From Gerris lacustris (taxonomy: Eukaryota; Arthropoda; Insecta; Hemiptera; Gerridae), in the NCBI GenBank assembly GCA_951217055.1, contig OX578276.1:35302205-35366204 (forward strand): a stretch of 64,000 nucleotides of DNA, written 5' to 3'. The notes under the pieces were generated by a model. It made no database searches. It was not told where the DNA came from and worked only from the letters and a program-made list of their open reading frames with translations. Both the position numbers and the translations under genes were made by a program. Shown here in pieces: positions 1 to 12,103 of this stretch; within the stretch, counting starts at the first letter, position 1, and every line of letters begins with the position of its first letter.

Positions 1-1600
1 TATACATATTTAGCCTCGGCTTGTCTTTGCGGTGTCAATTTTTCATCTGAAATTGTCCTGATGTTTGCAAAGGGCATTGAGCTCTTTTGAAAGTTTTTAA
101 ATAATGTTATTTCTATAAATATCAATAATATAATCGGCAATCGACTATCTTATCGTTACTTTGATCTTCGTACATAATTTATAAAATAATAAATATTGTT
201 TTCAAATTTCTCATTAAACTTATCCTTAGGTGTCATCATATAAACTCTAAAAGTTAAGAAGGTCAAAGGTCGACGTCCACAATTAGGTGTTAATATGCAA
301 GTTTAGAACATTTTTAAGTAGAGTTCATCACCCTGAGCTTAAAAAAACGAGAATAGCAACTGAAAATAGATGATTTATGAAATATAAATATTGGTTAAGG
401 TTGCTGTTGGCGACAGTTTGACCAAACTGACAACTCGGCGATATCGTTTATCGAAATTCTTCTTGATCGATTCCTTGTTCCTCCCCGAAACCTTGTTTAG
501 AAAGTCTGATCACATTGTCAGTATCGGTTTGCTTTGAGAGCACGATACATCGCCTGCTACAAACACTTGCTTCGTCTAAACACGATAAATCTCTTAGATT
601 GAAACATCGCTAAACACGACATCCAACTAACAGACTCATTCCAGTCGAGATTTCAACATCTGAATAAGCACTGGTGAGTTTCGTATACTTTGTCTAAAGT
701 AGTCCATATAGATGGTCTCATATTGATTTCAACCATCTGCGCACATTTAATATTGAATAAAAATTAATGTTAACCCGCTGGAAATCGAAAACAGGTCTGA
801 ACAATCACACTTCCATACCTAGAGGGATCACATTATTTTTATGGAATTTTTTGAATGCTCACATTTTAAATTTCTAGAAACATTCATATTTTGAAATCTC
901 ATTTTTACTTTATTTTATATTAATTTAAATGAAACTAACAGATTCACTGATAACTATTACGTAGGCTTCCGTGATTAGTCTCATAAAGGAGAACAGACTA
1001 CTAAGTTGTCCAGTTGTGACAACGTCAAATAGGGTTTAGTTAAAATTGTTACATCCTTGGAACAACAAGTACTCCCCTTAAAGATGCTCGCAACACTAAG
1101 TACGTTTAGTTACTTCGGTAACTGAACCTTCCATGAAGCAGTCGCAATCAGAACACCTTAAACTTCATCAAGATGTATTCCGGTCGATAAATTCATAATA
1201 TATTTTGTTTTGATAATTGGATATTTTTTAGTTTCATAATTATTTTATTTCTTCCGCAAGCTTGCCGAAAGTAACGAACAAAATTTATTCATATCTCCAA
1301 ATTCAATAAGTCGACATCAGAAATCAGGAAAAATTTTTGGTCTCATGTCTGTTCGTTGGTGTTATCCATCGATATTTTTACGAACTGGTCTAATTTCGGT
1401 GCTTTAAAATTAGACTAGAATGTACTTCTATTTCAGAAGATACTTCAAAATCGTCTCTACATTAAATAAAAATAATTTGGACGCGCTAGGAATTGAATTA
1501 CGTACAAACAATCGTGTTCATTTCCTTGCATGGTTTACGAGGTTCGATGGGTCCGACGCTTCTACTTTATTTTTTTCGCATTGTTTAAAAAGAAAAAATC
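1..1600. other. AT-rich stretch without a recognisable gene
   Basis: I see no conserved protein, RNA gene or repeat copy. The only gene-like sign is a strong splice-donor match (CACTG|GTGAGT, GT at 674-675) after a less AT-rich stretch at about 420-673. That could be the end of an untranslated first exon on the + strand, but nothing else supports it. The 94-codon open frame at 1420-1704 runs into repeat family A and is not taken as a gene. Confidence 0.5.
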
Positions 1601-1940
1601 AGTCCGAGACAACTCAGACAAACTTTCTCATATACAAGTTCATAATTACTTGGCCCACAGTTTTCCATTTATTAGTTTTCGTTGGTACATTTAATTATTA
1701 TTAAACATTTTATCAAAATATATCATAAAAATAACTTCTCCTCGGCAGGAAATCGAACCCGGCCTCTCTCCCTCCGCGTTTAATGCTTTTTTCTCCAGAA
1801 ACTAGATTTTTAAAACAGACAGACATTTTTTAAAACCCACATTTTTGGAGTCAGGGGACCTTAAAACGTGTATATCCATCAAAATCGCAAAATCGAATTT
1901 TCGCGCCATCACAATACTTTCATTTTATATGAGAAAGTAA
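1601..1940 (-). repeat. Repeat family A copy, internally deleted
   Basis: In reverse orientation this carries the family's tail (GAGACAACTCAGACAAACTT), the tRNA-like B-box block (GGAATCGAACCCGGCC region near 1751) and the hairpin head ending TATATGAGAAAGT near 1938. The middle module is deleted. Compare the fuller copies at 17092-17753 and 32755-33336. Confidence 0.75.
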
Positions 1941-3035
1941 AAAGCCACGTAAAATGCAGCCATGAAAAATTCAGTGCAGGGTTACTTTGCATTATTTCTC
2001 ACATCCTGAAGTTTTTAAGAACATCTATGATTTAAAATATATATAATCATTGCACTTTGTTTTACACTCAAGTGATTCGTCCTGTGATTGAACGTGATAA
2101 TGATAAGTGCCACATTATTTGTTTTTTCAATAAGTAGATATCATATTAATTTTTATTCGCATTCCTGTAAAATTAATAAGAAATATAAATATGTAAAAAC
2201 AATTATTAACTAACAACCCGACAGACAGACAAGAACTTTTGAAATTGAAGACACGAAAAAGCAAAACAATTTCGTTACTCTGAGTGATCATAACGCATCC
2301 TTTACCTTCGATAAGATCGGAAGCAAAAGTTAAGAAATGATAAGATCAAAGAATAAATTAGACGAGCTAGAATACAATAGGTTATTAATTTGATTTACTC
2401 TGCAAATGTTTTCAAGAGCTTTTAACGCAATTACAATCATTATAATTTTAAAAGACATACAAGTGTATAATGATGTATTTAAAATTTAAACTATTCTAAA
2501 GACATCAGTTTAGCAATGATGATAATACAAAAATATTGTTTTGAATTAAACCTTATGTAATATTTGTTGTTGTAAGTATGTACACCAATTAAGTTTCCTC
2601 GTGACTCGTGAGTTCAAATCGTTATCTTTGGTCATTTCGCATCAATTATGATTTATATATCAATTATTAATTATATAATCAATATTATTAGTAGAACTGG
2701 AGAGTTAGTAGAACTTAATAATTTTTTTTTTTTTTTTTTTTTTAAAATGATAAAGGGCAAACCTGATTAGTGAACAAATGATAGAGTAGAATTCTAAAAA
2801 AATAAATGTAAGAATAAGAATAACTAATGTTTATTTACAACGTTTTTTTTTTTTTTTTTCACAAATGTTTGCATAACAACCACAATTAAGGTATTTAATT
2901 GAGGCAGCTTCTTCTTATCCCAAATTTAAATATACATTCGTATATATCCACCCCGTGAGTGAAGGCTAGGTATTAGTAGCTATGTTTCCTATTACTATGT
3001 AGTCCTAGAAATAAAATAAAATGCCAGGACATATA
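1941..3035. other. AT-rich stretch with a repeat B fragment and T tracts
   Basis: No gene seen. It contains a short family B end fragment (2219-2329) and long T runs near 2721 and 2846. Confidence 0.5.
2219..2329 (-). repeat. Repeat family B terminal fragment
   Basis: It ends in the family B head in reverse (CTTCGATAAGATCGGAAGC) after a degraded GACAGACAGACA module. The rest of the element is missing. Confidence 0.5.
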
Positions 3036-3543
3036 TTTTTTGCATGGCACATCCCTTGGTGTCTCTCACTAACACAAATTGTGTACCTTATTGCAGTGTG
3101 CAAAAACATGGTATTACATTGCTAATGTGTTTTGCCAGCCAAGCAAGAATGACGGTATGAGAGCACGCTCGTCTCTGATAAGTCCTATATCTGATCTTCT
3201 TGATCTAGTATAGGCCCAGAGTTGGGTGGGCATCGTCGGGCCCCTGATGAGTCGGACAGTCGGACGCGACGAAACGATGCAGGACATGGCGTAATGCCGA
3301 GCCAACATCTTATTGTCGGATGTTGGAACAGTTCCTATATGTCGCGCTTGCGTGGAATATCCCTTGGTGTCTCTTACTAACACAAATTGTGTACCTTATT
3401 GCAGTGTGCAAAAACACGGTATTACATTGCTAATGTGTTGGCTGGCAAAACACAGTAGCAATGTAATACCGTGTTTTTGCACACTGCAATAAGGTACACA
3501 ATTTGTGTTAGTGAGAGACAACAAGGGATATGCCACGCAAAAA
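3036..3543. repeat. Element with ~308-bp direct repeats, inverted end and a ribozyme-like motif
   Basis: A block starting near ATCCCTTGGTGTCTC occurs in direct orientation at about 3051 and 3359, a spacing of 308 bp. A third, inverted copy ends near 3530, so the second and third copies form a long hairpin (about 3356-3530). The outer ends TTTTTGCATGGCACATCCC and its near complement form terminal inverted repeats. The unit between the direct copies holds the hammerhead-like motif at 3230-3280. The layout suits a fragment of a tandem ribozyme-bearing repeat, like metazoan retrozymes, later inverted. It is inserted beside a family A fragment. Confidence 0.6.
3230..3280 (+). ncRNA. Hammerhead-ribozyme-like motif
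   Basis: The conserved core CTGATGA (3244-3250) and GAAA (3271-3274) flank stem II (GTCG/CGAC, 4 bp). Stem III pairs GCATCGT (3230-3236) with ACGATGC (3274-3280), 7 bp without mismatch, followed by cleavage base C3237 in a GUC triplet. Stem I is only GGGCCC (3238-3243), self-complementary but with no loop, so folding within one molecule would be strained. A dimeric or degenerate type III form is possible. The core and stems are seen; activity is inference. Confidence 0.55.
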
Positions 3544-3544
3544 G

Positions 3545-3680
3545 AACAACAATTATTTCTCAAAAACGGTTTCGACCATTTTTATTAAATAAAATCTACC
3601 CAACCATATAAAATAGTCGGTTTCCTATGGGGAAAATATATTTTCTGAGATATGGATTAAAATAAATTTTTATCTCAAGA
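3545..3680 (+). repeat. Repeat family A fragment
   Basis: It has the family's ACAATTATTTCTCAAAAACGG block and the following degenerate segment. The left side is lost at the ribozyme-bearing element. Confidence 0.55.
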
Positions 3681-3822
3681 AGGGATAAAAGTTGAACTTT
3701 TCTCCCTAGTTTACAGGGAGGAAAGTTACTCATTGCACCCTGTCAGGACCTCCTGTCTGGAGTAATGGAAAATAAGGAAATATTGAATCTCATCATTCCC
3801 TCCTGTGAGACCTAGATACTTT

Positions 3823-4170
3823 TAAAGATACAAAGGTGTAAATAAATATATGTTTGAGCGAATGTTGAAGAAAACAATGGGCAATATGAAACAAAGCCGC
3901 AGAAGGTTGAAACTTATATTATGGGACCAACAATCCGCTAATTATGACCTACCATACAAATTTTATTAAAATCGTACGAGTAATTTTTAAGAGTTGGTTC
4001 ACAAAAATTGAGTGACTGTCCGACAGACCGACAGACACAGAACCAAAAATGCTCTCTGATGTCTGAAATGGATTTCTGTCTTGGAATTTTTTAAATCGGA
4101 GAAATAAAATATTTTCATTCTTCAGAACGATCAAATAGCTTCCGTTACCTTTGGTATGCTAGGAAGCAAA
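3823..4170 (-). repeat. Repeat family B copy, truncated
   Basis: In reverse it has the family order: an AAGATACAAAGGTGTAAATA block, the CGACAGACCGACAGACACAG module, the TTTCTGTCTTGGAATTTTT block and a terminal GGAAGC end. The distal end with the GATAGGATGCGAGGAAGC motif is missing. Confidence 0.7.
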
Positions 4171-4884
4171 AAAAAAAAAATTATATATGGTTAATAATTA
4201 TATCAAAAAATATATGTATATAATTTTAATAGATTTTTCAAGAAAATGGTAAACAATTCATATGAATTGGCAGACTTTTTTTTTATTATGGTTGGGGAAG
4301 AAGTCTTAAACACGCTCAGGAGTCACTTACGCGCCCCCAAAATCACTTCAGCTGAAAGGCATTTCAGCCTATACATTAGTGCATGCAATATTTAAATTTA
4401 ATTTCAAACTCATTTTTTATTTTAATTCATCAACACAGGTATCAAAACTTAAAATAAATTGAGCATGAGTGTTAAGTAGTAGACGCACACATACTACTAA
4501 CGGTCTTCTACGCTGTTAAGATCTTGAATATTTTCTTAAAAATGACTTTTCTTTGTTCGCTGCAACACAGTATTTGTAGTAAACATCATTAAATAAGTTT
4601 AATCAAAAATAGTTACATGTGCTAATGAGTTAACAAGTACTTTTTCCGTGATCAATCATTCTTAATTACCAATTCATCTTAAACAATCAGAAAAATCATT
4701 TATATTGATTAGCAATTATAAAAAAAACAACTAATAAATATTATGTTCATTACTTTTAACTAAATAATAGAACTTATAACCTTGGAGCAATGACATTTTA
4801 AATTAATAAATATATTACTGAGTTTTTATATTTAGTAAAACTACAGAGTCATTTAATAAACAAACAGTATATTATGTTACTAGG
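4171..4884. other. AT-rich stretch, nothing recognised
   Basis: No open frame with protein character, no repeat from the families traced here, and no RNA gene seen. Confidence 0.5.
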
Positions 4885-4982
4885 CTGTGAAGTGAGTTTT
4901 TTCTTTACCGCGGCAATTACATTTACTGTCGAGCGAAGCGAGACAGTAAATATTGCCAAGGTAAAGAAAAAACACTTCACAG
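4885..4982. repeat. Near-perfect hairpin, arms about 45 bp
   Basis: CTGTGAAGTG begins the left arm and CACTTCACAG ends the right. The arms share TTTTTTCTTTACC and ATTTACTGTC and meet at GAGCGAAGCGAG. Related words (CTTCACAGCCTACC near 5348) follow downstream, suggesting a small foldback element and its debris. Confidence 0.7.
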
Positions 4983-6091
4983 TCGTGTAGCATATGCTAT
5001 TTTTTCCGAGGTAGCAGACAGAATCACTAATCAATATATATAATAACAAATATTAGTACATACTTAAGACTTAAAAAAAGAAACCTTAAAAAGAGGTTAC
5101 ACTATAAGAAAAGATAAATAAAACGCATTGACATCTAGCGGATTTTAATCGTACTAGAAGCATTTCTACAAAGAATGCAGCGGTACTAACGGAAGTTTTG
5201 ACAACTACCCGCCGGAAAATAAAAATCTTTTAGTTCCTAGGACGTAAAAGATTTTTTCTTTACAGCTAGGAGTAATGAAAAGATTTTTTAAGTCCACCTA
5301 ATGAAAAAATGGATTTTAGCTATGTTTTTTAGGCTCTAAAGTTACTACTTCACAGCCTACCACGGAAAAAATATTTTATTGTAAATTTAAAATTTTTCTC
5401 GATAGATATGCGCTTCAGACAACAGGGATCAATTTTGTACTCGTATCTTTATGTCTGTCAGTCCCTCCGTCCAAAGATGGGGAAAATGAACCCTAAAATG
5501 GGGCCCCCATATTAATTACAACCTACAACGCCTATTCTCTCTCAAGTTCACACACTTAGATCACTAAGTTGAGTTATTGTTACAAATCTGTATCAATTAC
5601 TTGTTGTAATGATTTATGAATGAACTGATCAACATATTAGCTGGTGGTACTGATAAGCTGGTGGCGTACTAAGAGAGATAATTTTTTCTCATACTTACTT
5701 TTGTTTCTTATGAGCTTACACCAGATATTCCATTTGCCTCAAATTGACTGAAGACTAAAAGAAACAGTGAATGTCTCCAGAATTGTGTCTCCAGACCTCT
5801 AGAGAGCATGATCCATTGTTTTTCACTCTTTTATCCCCGGTTTTAGTGTGTACTTAAATGGAAAGTAATACTGAAAGACAAAATTTATGATAGCTAATTT
5901 TGTCACTTCCAATGTGTGGTTAGCCTTTAGTGGAACAAACCTACGTATATCATTATAGAAACTTAAAAAAATAAAGACAGCTTAATAATTAAGCACCTAT
6001 CACTTTATAAGTGGGCATCCGATCAAGATGAGCACTAAGAAATTTGTCATAAGTAGTCCGCAGATAATGCTATATTAGTCAATCTTCGCAC
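4983..6091. other. Non-coding stretch with degenerate repeat words
   Basis: It contains repeated ATTTTTTCTTTAC-like words related to the preceding hairpin and a GTCTGTCAGTCCCTCCGTCC stretch near 5453, similar to the module in families A to C. No gene seen. Confidence 0.45.
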
Positions 6092-6195
6092 ATTACGAAA
6101 TTTTATTTTCATCTCAAACACGGAATTTTCTTTTTATCTCTAAAACACGGAATTTTATTTTTATCTCTAAAACACGGAATTTTATTTTTATCCTA
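6092..6195. repeat. Short tandem repeat, 27-bp unit
   Basis: CGGAATTTT recurs at 6121, 6148 and 6175 (period 27), with a degenerate first copy at 6096. The unit includes TTTTTATCTCTAAAACA. Confidence 0.75.
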
Positions 6196-6317
6196 ACTCT
6201 AGAACATTAGTTCGAGTTCGCTAAACATTTCTTAAAATTCATAATTATAATTCTTCTAATATTTATAAACTTTAAATATTAATTTAAGTTTTTCATTTTT
6301 AATTTGATTTTGTTTAG

Positions 6318-6398
6318 GTTTTCGGTGAGAAAGCGAAGGATCGCTTGTCTCGATGGAGGCGGCGGCGGCGGGAGGGCGAGAACGTCAATACGAATCAA
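6318..6398 (+). CDS. Candidate internal coding exon, 27 codons, unidentified gene
   Basis: A GC-richer island in AT-rich DNA. A pyrimidine-rich tract ending TTTTGTTTAG precedes it and a GTTAGT donor follows at 6399. The 81-nt interval is one open frame in phase 0 at both ends, reading VFGEKAKDRLSRW, then a run of five arginines (CGG/AGG codons), then EGENVNTNQ. A basic, glutamate-rich peptide of exact codon length with consensus splice sites looks like a cassette exon. I do not recognise the protein. No neighbouring exon was found within several kb, so this could be a lone exon of a large gene with long introns, or chance. Confidence 0.42.
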
Positions 6399-6433
6399 GT
6401 TAGTAATCAATTATTTTTCTGCTGTATTCATTA

Positions 6434-7082
6434 GTAGGGGAGAGCGGGGTTGGTTGGGACACTTTTTTTTGAAGAGGCTGTGAGAGCCACAGTTTTGCAT
6501 GAACTTTTTCGCTTTTGTATGATTATCATACATAGAGATCCTAACTAAAATAATCCAGACCTATAGCGACTTAAAAAAAACATTATCATACTATTTTTTA
6601 TGTTTTTCCAAAACCTTCACTTTGTCCAATGTATCCCAATGGGTGGGATACATTGGGCCGATATGGGGGATGAGTGGGACAGTTGGGGATGCATAGGACT
6701 TAATGTCCAACTCATCCCTCGACCCCATTTTTTTAAAAAAACACAAACAACATTGGAACCCATAGTTCCACAGTAAGCAACCAAAGTGATTTGTAATCAT
6801 AAATAAATCCAGTACCAGGTAAAAATAGTAGAAACTCCGAAGAATATTTTAGAGGGGGTATTTTATTGGGTCTCAAATTTTACATCAGCTTGCCTCCAAA
6901 TCGAATTTATTTTTTTTAAAAATCAATGGTAATCAACAAGACGTCAGACCACTTGAGGGATTGAATAGCAACTGAAGGGCTACTGACTGGCCCACCAGAG
7001 TTGCTAATCTGACCTTCTTTTCAACCAAAAACAGCAGTGTCCAATTCATCTCACTGTCCCAACCAACCCCGCTCTCCCCTAC
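6434..7082. mobile_element. MITE with ~28-bp TIRs and TA target duplication
   Basis: Both ends read GTAGGGGAGAGCGGGGTTGG and continue into TTGGGACA, in inverted orientation, flanked by TA at 6432-6433 and 7083-7084. The inside repeats GTGGGAC-type words and a CCAATGTATCCC/GGGATACATTGG hairpin near 6638. The TA duplication points to Tc1/mariner-type mobilisation. The 649-bp body has no transposase, so it is non-autonomous. Confidence 0.8.
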
Positions 7083-7174
7083 TACCGTACGTACCTTCTT
7101 TAACCGGGGGAACTCGAAGACGTAGAAACCACCATGTAGGTGGGTCCATTGAGCAAACCTATATTCCATTTTGT

Positions 7175-7365
7175 GTGAGTAGTCTGTCTGTGATCAGACC
7201 TTCCCTGTGACTGTAGTCTGCAGTCTGTCCAGAAATGTCCAGCTTAAACTACTTAACTGATTTCGATGATATGGCACATGGCACACATGTTCAGAAAAAT
7301 AATTCCCTGAGACAAAATTGATAAATTACTTTTAGCTCAAATTTGGGGGCGCTACTTGTTTAGTT
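7175..7365 (+). repeat. Repeat family A middle fragment
   Basis: It has the degenerate GTCTGTCTGTG module, CACATGTTCAGAAAAATAAT and TTGGGGGCGCTACTTG words in family order. Both ends are missing. Confidence 0.5.
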
Positions 7366-7399
7366 ATAAAATGTATTGAAGCTCCATAACTTGACTTAC

Positions 7400-7622
7400 T
7401 TTTTGTCCCTCCGTTTGGAGTCTTTACGAAGTCACGCCACTTTCTTCGGTGCTGATTAATCATCTTAACTTCTTGCCACTTTTTCCCACTGCGCCTTACA
7501 TCTTCATCAATCGTCCGTCTCCACGTCTTTCTTGGTCTCCCGATTTTTCTAGATCCTCGTGGGTTACACTCTAAGGTATTTCGCTCTAATGGATATTCTT
7601 GTTTCCTTAGTGTAAGTCCAAT
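7400..7622 (-). pseudogene. Non-LTR retrotransposon C-terminal tail (RTE-like)
   Basis: On the minus strand one frame reads a tail typical of LINE reverse-transcriptase ORFs: a C-N-P-R-G stretch, then GRPRKTWRRTIDEDVRR, then a K-W-Q-E-V motif and RRKWRDFV. The GRP-x-TW-R-D-RR-G-W spacing matches the conserved C-terminal end of these ORFs. No upstream catalytic part is present, as expected for a dead 5'-truncated copy. The exact clade is not certain. Confidence 0.65.
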
Positions 7623-8964
7623 TCAGCCCCATTTCCGTTTTTTTACTTGCAGTTCAATGGGCTTTTGCTAAGCTTTTTTCCACAGGTCTTATTTTGGATC
7701 ATATCTCAGCTCCATAAGAAGATCTAAATAAGTTTTTTCGTCCATAGGAATGTAGTTGTGCCAATTTTGAGGAACAATTTCAATTCGACAAATTTATATG
7801 GGACACAACACTTTTCTTTTTAATAGCTAATCGACGCTCATTTTGACCGAATTATTGTTCTTTGAATTCTGGTAATAAACTAATGTAGTTACCAATCCAG
7901 GCATTTCCTAACAATTAATATATGTTAAACATATGATTTAAGTTTTAATTTGTTTTTTGTTACTGTTTTTATTATATAGCCTTTATTATTTGTTGTTGTT
8001 GATTACTCTATGAGGTGTTACATATTATATCTTTATTACTATTTACTATCCCTGCACATAAGCCTTCTTACACAATTATTATTATATAAATTGTCCTCTC
8101 TCTTGTCTAACTGAATTATTAAGTAATATATTAACTATTATTATTATTTTTTGTATATATATTTTTTTTTTCGTATTTTTTTGTAACGAATAGTATTTGA
8201 TTTTTACCGAGCACCATATCCGTGATTGTGCCGTTTAGGGGCTCGATAAAAATTATTTAATAAATAAAAATAATTAGTTCTGGGATACAGTCACTGATTA
8301 TATTTAGTATAATATCTAAAAATAAGTTAAAATTATTAAGTTATACTATTTATGGATCGGTAAATAATGATATTGCAACCTATTCATTCTGACATTAATA
8401 GCTGTTTTGTTAACTAAATATTACATAATAGTTAAAAAGTGACACTATAAGTTATTCATGGAGAGGATAATAGTTATGATATTGAGGGCATCGAGGTGAG
8501 AGAAATGTAAATCCAGGTTAAGGGTAAAAGTGTTGAAATATTGAATAGTTTTCCTACTGGATAAACGGTTCGGTTTAGTTTTCCACTTAGTGTTATTTCC
8601 CGCTTCAAATATTTACAAATACTTTAGCTAAACTCTTTTCTAGCGCTGCATCAATCATTGATATGATTTTACTTTCATTAATTTTTACTCGGAAACCATA
8701 AGACTCTATCGCGCATCAGAACTTTGGTTAAACAAAAAACATTATTTATTAAAAGTATTAATATCTTATATCTTTTATGTTTGACGTAGTCCAATTTGAA
8801 AACAATTGACTCCCTCTTACTGGATGATATTTTGGAGATAATGAAGAGGTGCAGTGGATGTAACTAAATAATTGAGATAGCAATTTAGGGTTTCATGGGA
8901 GTCTATGTATCAAGATTATACACAGAAGAAAATTTGAGTTCGTTTTGAATTGGAAGCTTGGAGA
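7623..8964. other. AT-rich stretch, nothing recognised
   Basis: It holds low-complexity AT sequence and no gene or traced repeat. Confidence 0.5.
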
Positions 8965-10544
8965 CAGTGGCGGATCTAGATCTTGCGGGGCCCTGGTCGA
9001 GACAAAATGGCGGGGCCCTCTAGCATACAGCGGGGATTGCTGATAAAAAACAATAAAGTAACTTAATAATAAAACACTTATAACTTGATTCTATTTTACG
9101 GCTTATTCCCTTCACTTAGGGCCAGTCAAACGTTTTTGCTCTCAAAATAATTCAAAACTTTTTAAATAATTACAATTCTGCTCATGATTTTAATCTAACT
9201 TATTATTTGAACATAAACCCCTCAAATTATATAGGTTCTGTATATCATGTCCTGAATTTTGTATTTAATTTATCAATCATCATTTCAACTAATCATCATT
9301 TTCTTTGCAAACGTAATCGAAAAAAAAAAACATTTTTACTGCAATAATTAAGCTTTGTTATACTTAACTATTTATTCTTCTTCATGATATTTTGGGTTTT
9401 ATGGTTAAATTATCATTGTAAATAAAAAGTTAAGCTGTGTTATTTGTTATTTGTGATCAGTCCTATAATTTGAAATCTATACTCGAGCACTCTAAATTTA
9501 CTCCCAGAATTCATATTCTCAGCTTATAACTTTTCATTTTAGTGCCGAGTTTTTAGTTTAATTTTCAAAGACACATTTTAAGTTGGTCCGGGAGAAAATT
9601 TTGTAAATATGACCTCTCAAAACAGCGTTTTTAGCATCTCTGAGCCCTCTGAGGTGAAGTTTCTTTTTGACATCAATTGATAAAACTGCACTAATTGGCC
9701 CAATTATTTCGTATACTGTCCGATATATGTATGTACTTTTTTTTACTATTCCTTTTATAGGATTTGTCTTTTTTACATATCTCTGTAAATTGTCAAACGA
9801 TTAAGGTTATGTAGTATCTCGATAAATTCAGTGTTTTATTTATTTGTTAAAAAAAAAAAAAAAAATCCACAAAATGTCACGTTTTATAGGGAAATGATAG
9901 AAGGTTATTGTTAGGTCAGGTCAAAAAGTAGTAAACTCAACCTAAACTAACCATAACCTTCTATACTTTTCCCTAAAATTAAAAAAATTGAATATATCAA
10001 GATGCTACAACCGAAATCGTTTTTCTAATGTAAAAAGGAACAGTTTGAAAAAAAAAACGATTAAATTAGACGTTTAGATATAGGTGGGGCACATAATGAA
10101 GATTTACCCCACAGAATAAATAACAAAATCGTCATCATTTTGAAAAGGGGGAGGGTGAGAAAACACTAGGATGTTAACTCACTTAATTTTATATGGAGCG
10201 GGGCCCCGCGGGCTATCTTAAACATAAAAAAAAAAAAAAATCAATATTTCATAACTTATTTATTTGACTTTTTTATTGTGAGGGGCCCCGCGAAAAGGTA
10301 GTTAGGTATTAGGCTCTACCATGTAAACTAAATTCGACTGAATTTTATTATTCTAATATTTCATGTTTTGTACATGGCACGGGGCCCCGCGGACAATCTT
10401 CACTATGAACTATAAATTTGCCCGTAAAGTATAAGTATTTTATTTTAATTTTCTATGGCGCGAGGCCCTCCAAGGCGCGAGGCCCTCCAAGGCGCGGGGC
10501 CCTGGGCGGTCGCCCACCGAACCCGATAAAACTTGAAACCACCG
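8965..10544. mobile_element. Probable degenerate hAT-like element with GGGGCCC blocks
   Basis: It starts CAGTGGCGGATCTAG, the same CAGTGGCG opening as the hAT-like elements at 40693 and 47644. GGGGCCC-type blocks recur near both ends (8986, 9011, 10200, 10281, 10382) and a short GGCGCGAGGCCCTCCAA tandem lies near 10456. The right end is diverged (CCACCGG near 10540) and no target duplication was found, so the right border is a guess. A hairpin at about 9889-9975 (AGAAGGTTAT/ATAACCTTCT arms) lies inside. No transposase frame was seen. Confidence 0.45.
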
Positions 10545-12103
10545 GTAAAACTCTATAACAAAAACACATCGAAGCTTATTATAATATATCATTATGGGAC
10601 AAAAAGTCTAGTTTTGACCTTTCTAAATGTCCTCATTGAATTTCGACTTAGTCTTGGTCTTGGAACACCCTGTAGGGTGTTATAGGATTAAGTGTGATTT
10701 TTGGTCAAGGAGTCGCAAAAGAAATGTATAACGTCTGTAAAAGGATCTTATTATGTAGGGATGAGTGAGTAGGATTTTGGTCTAATAGTTGCGAACAATG
10801 TTCATAACATCAGTTATACTGAACGTTCGGTCTTAGTATACAAAACATGTCAAACTAGAAACAGAGGTATTAAATTACCTTTTATAAAATATTCAGGTAC
10901 TTTATTATGAACACCGATATAAAGTGGACGTGGGCAATGTCGGATACCACACTAATAGTGAATAAATAACAACACAAATGTAATACATACTTATTTTTAG
11001 GATACGGAAGTTATATTTGCTACAATAATTGACTGCTGTTTTTTCCTTTTGCAGTAAGCATTACATAGATAATTTTTATTCCCACGCTATAGTTTTGAGC
11101 TTCTTGTACTACAATTTTATTTTTACGCTCTCATGACATTTAGTCATTTAGAGTCCACGTGTGTCGTGTACATCAGAATTGTACGCCTTTTTTGTGGGAA
11201 CTGTTACTAACGACTTCAAGGTGTCCCTGCAGATAACTGCCGACTACCGCCCACGTGTATATAAGTGACTGTGGAAGGATCCGCAATCTGTTACTACTTC
11301 GTACATTAACATTTTGTGTGCAGTCATTACTCGAGACTGGACCAATGCTTATTAATATGTTACCAATGCTTACTTTTCTATATTAGAAGATCACGTGAGG
11401 TGTCATGTTAGAGATAAAAGTGTGAAGCAACAAAATGACATTTTGATATTTCGATGGATTTAAAGTTTTTAAAGCTCCCTGAAGCCCAAAAAAGTAACTA
11501 AGAAAAAAAAGTATCATCAAAATCGTGGCGTGAAACCTAAATTACTGAATCAATTTCGATAAAATTCTGTATAAATTCACACCAATCAAAATTAAGAGAT
11601 AGCCCAGCTGTCTCTATTTTGCGGGTTGCAAAATGTTGAAATTAAATTTTATATTTGAACAGATGATAATTTTGATTTCGCTCTATTTTACCTGTGTAAG
11701 CTTTTTTTGGTTTCACCAACGAAAAAATTTTTATGTCTGCTTTTCTGTTTATAGTCAGGGTGCCAAATGGCTATTTTTATGGTAACCTGGAATTAACGTA
11801 TACATAAAATTTTTTTTAGTATTTTTGTTCAATAATATGTATACTTTAAGAATCCGAGTGATGCCACCCTGTCACCCTTGAGCATTTTCAGAAAAATCAA
11901 AATGGCGGCAAATAAATACTGAAAAATTAAGGTTTTCTGATTAGATTCAATATGGGCGTGCGATACATCATTTCTTAGGTTTTTGATGTCAAAGAACATG
12001 AATCTGAGTGCCTAGAATGGGTTTTAATAAAAATTGTATGTTATTTTATAATGTTTTATTTATTTTAAAAAAGCAGGATTCCCATCCTTTATTCAGTATA
12101 GGA
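10545..12103. other. Non-coding stretch, degenerate repeat words only
   Basis: Around 11880-12010 are words such as AAAATGGCGGCAAATAA that resemble the repeat at 45245-45890. No gene or RNA feature seen. Confidence 0.45.

Noticed and set aside
3114..3383. 89-codon minus-strand frame
   Set aside because: It covers the ribozyme-bearing repeat and has no protein signature.
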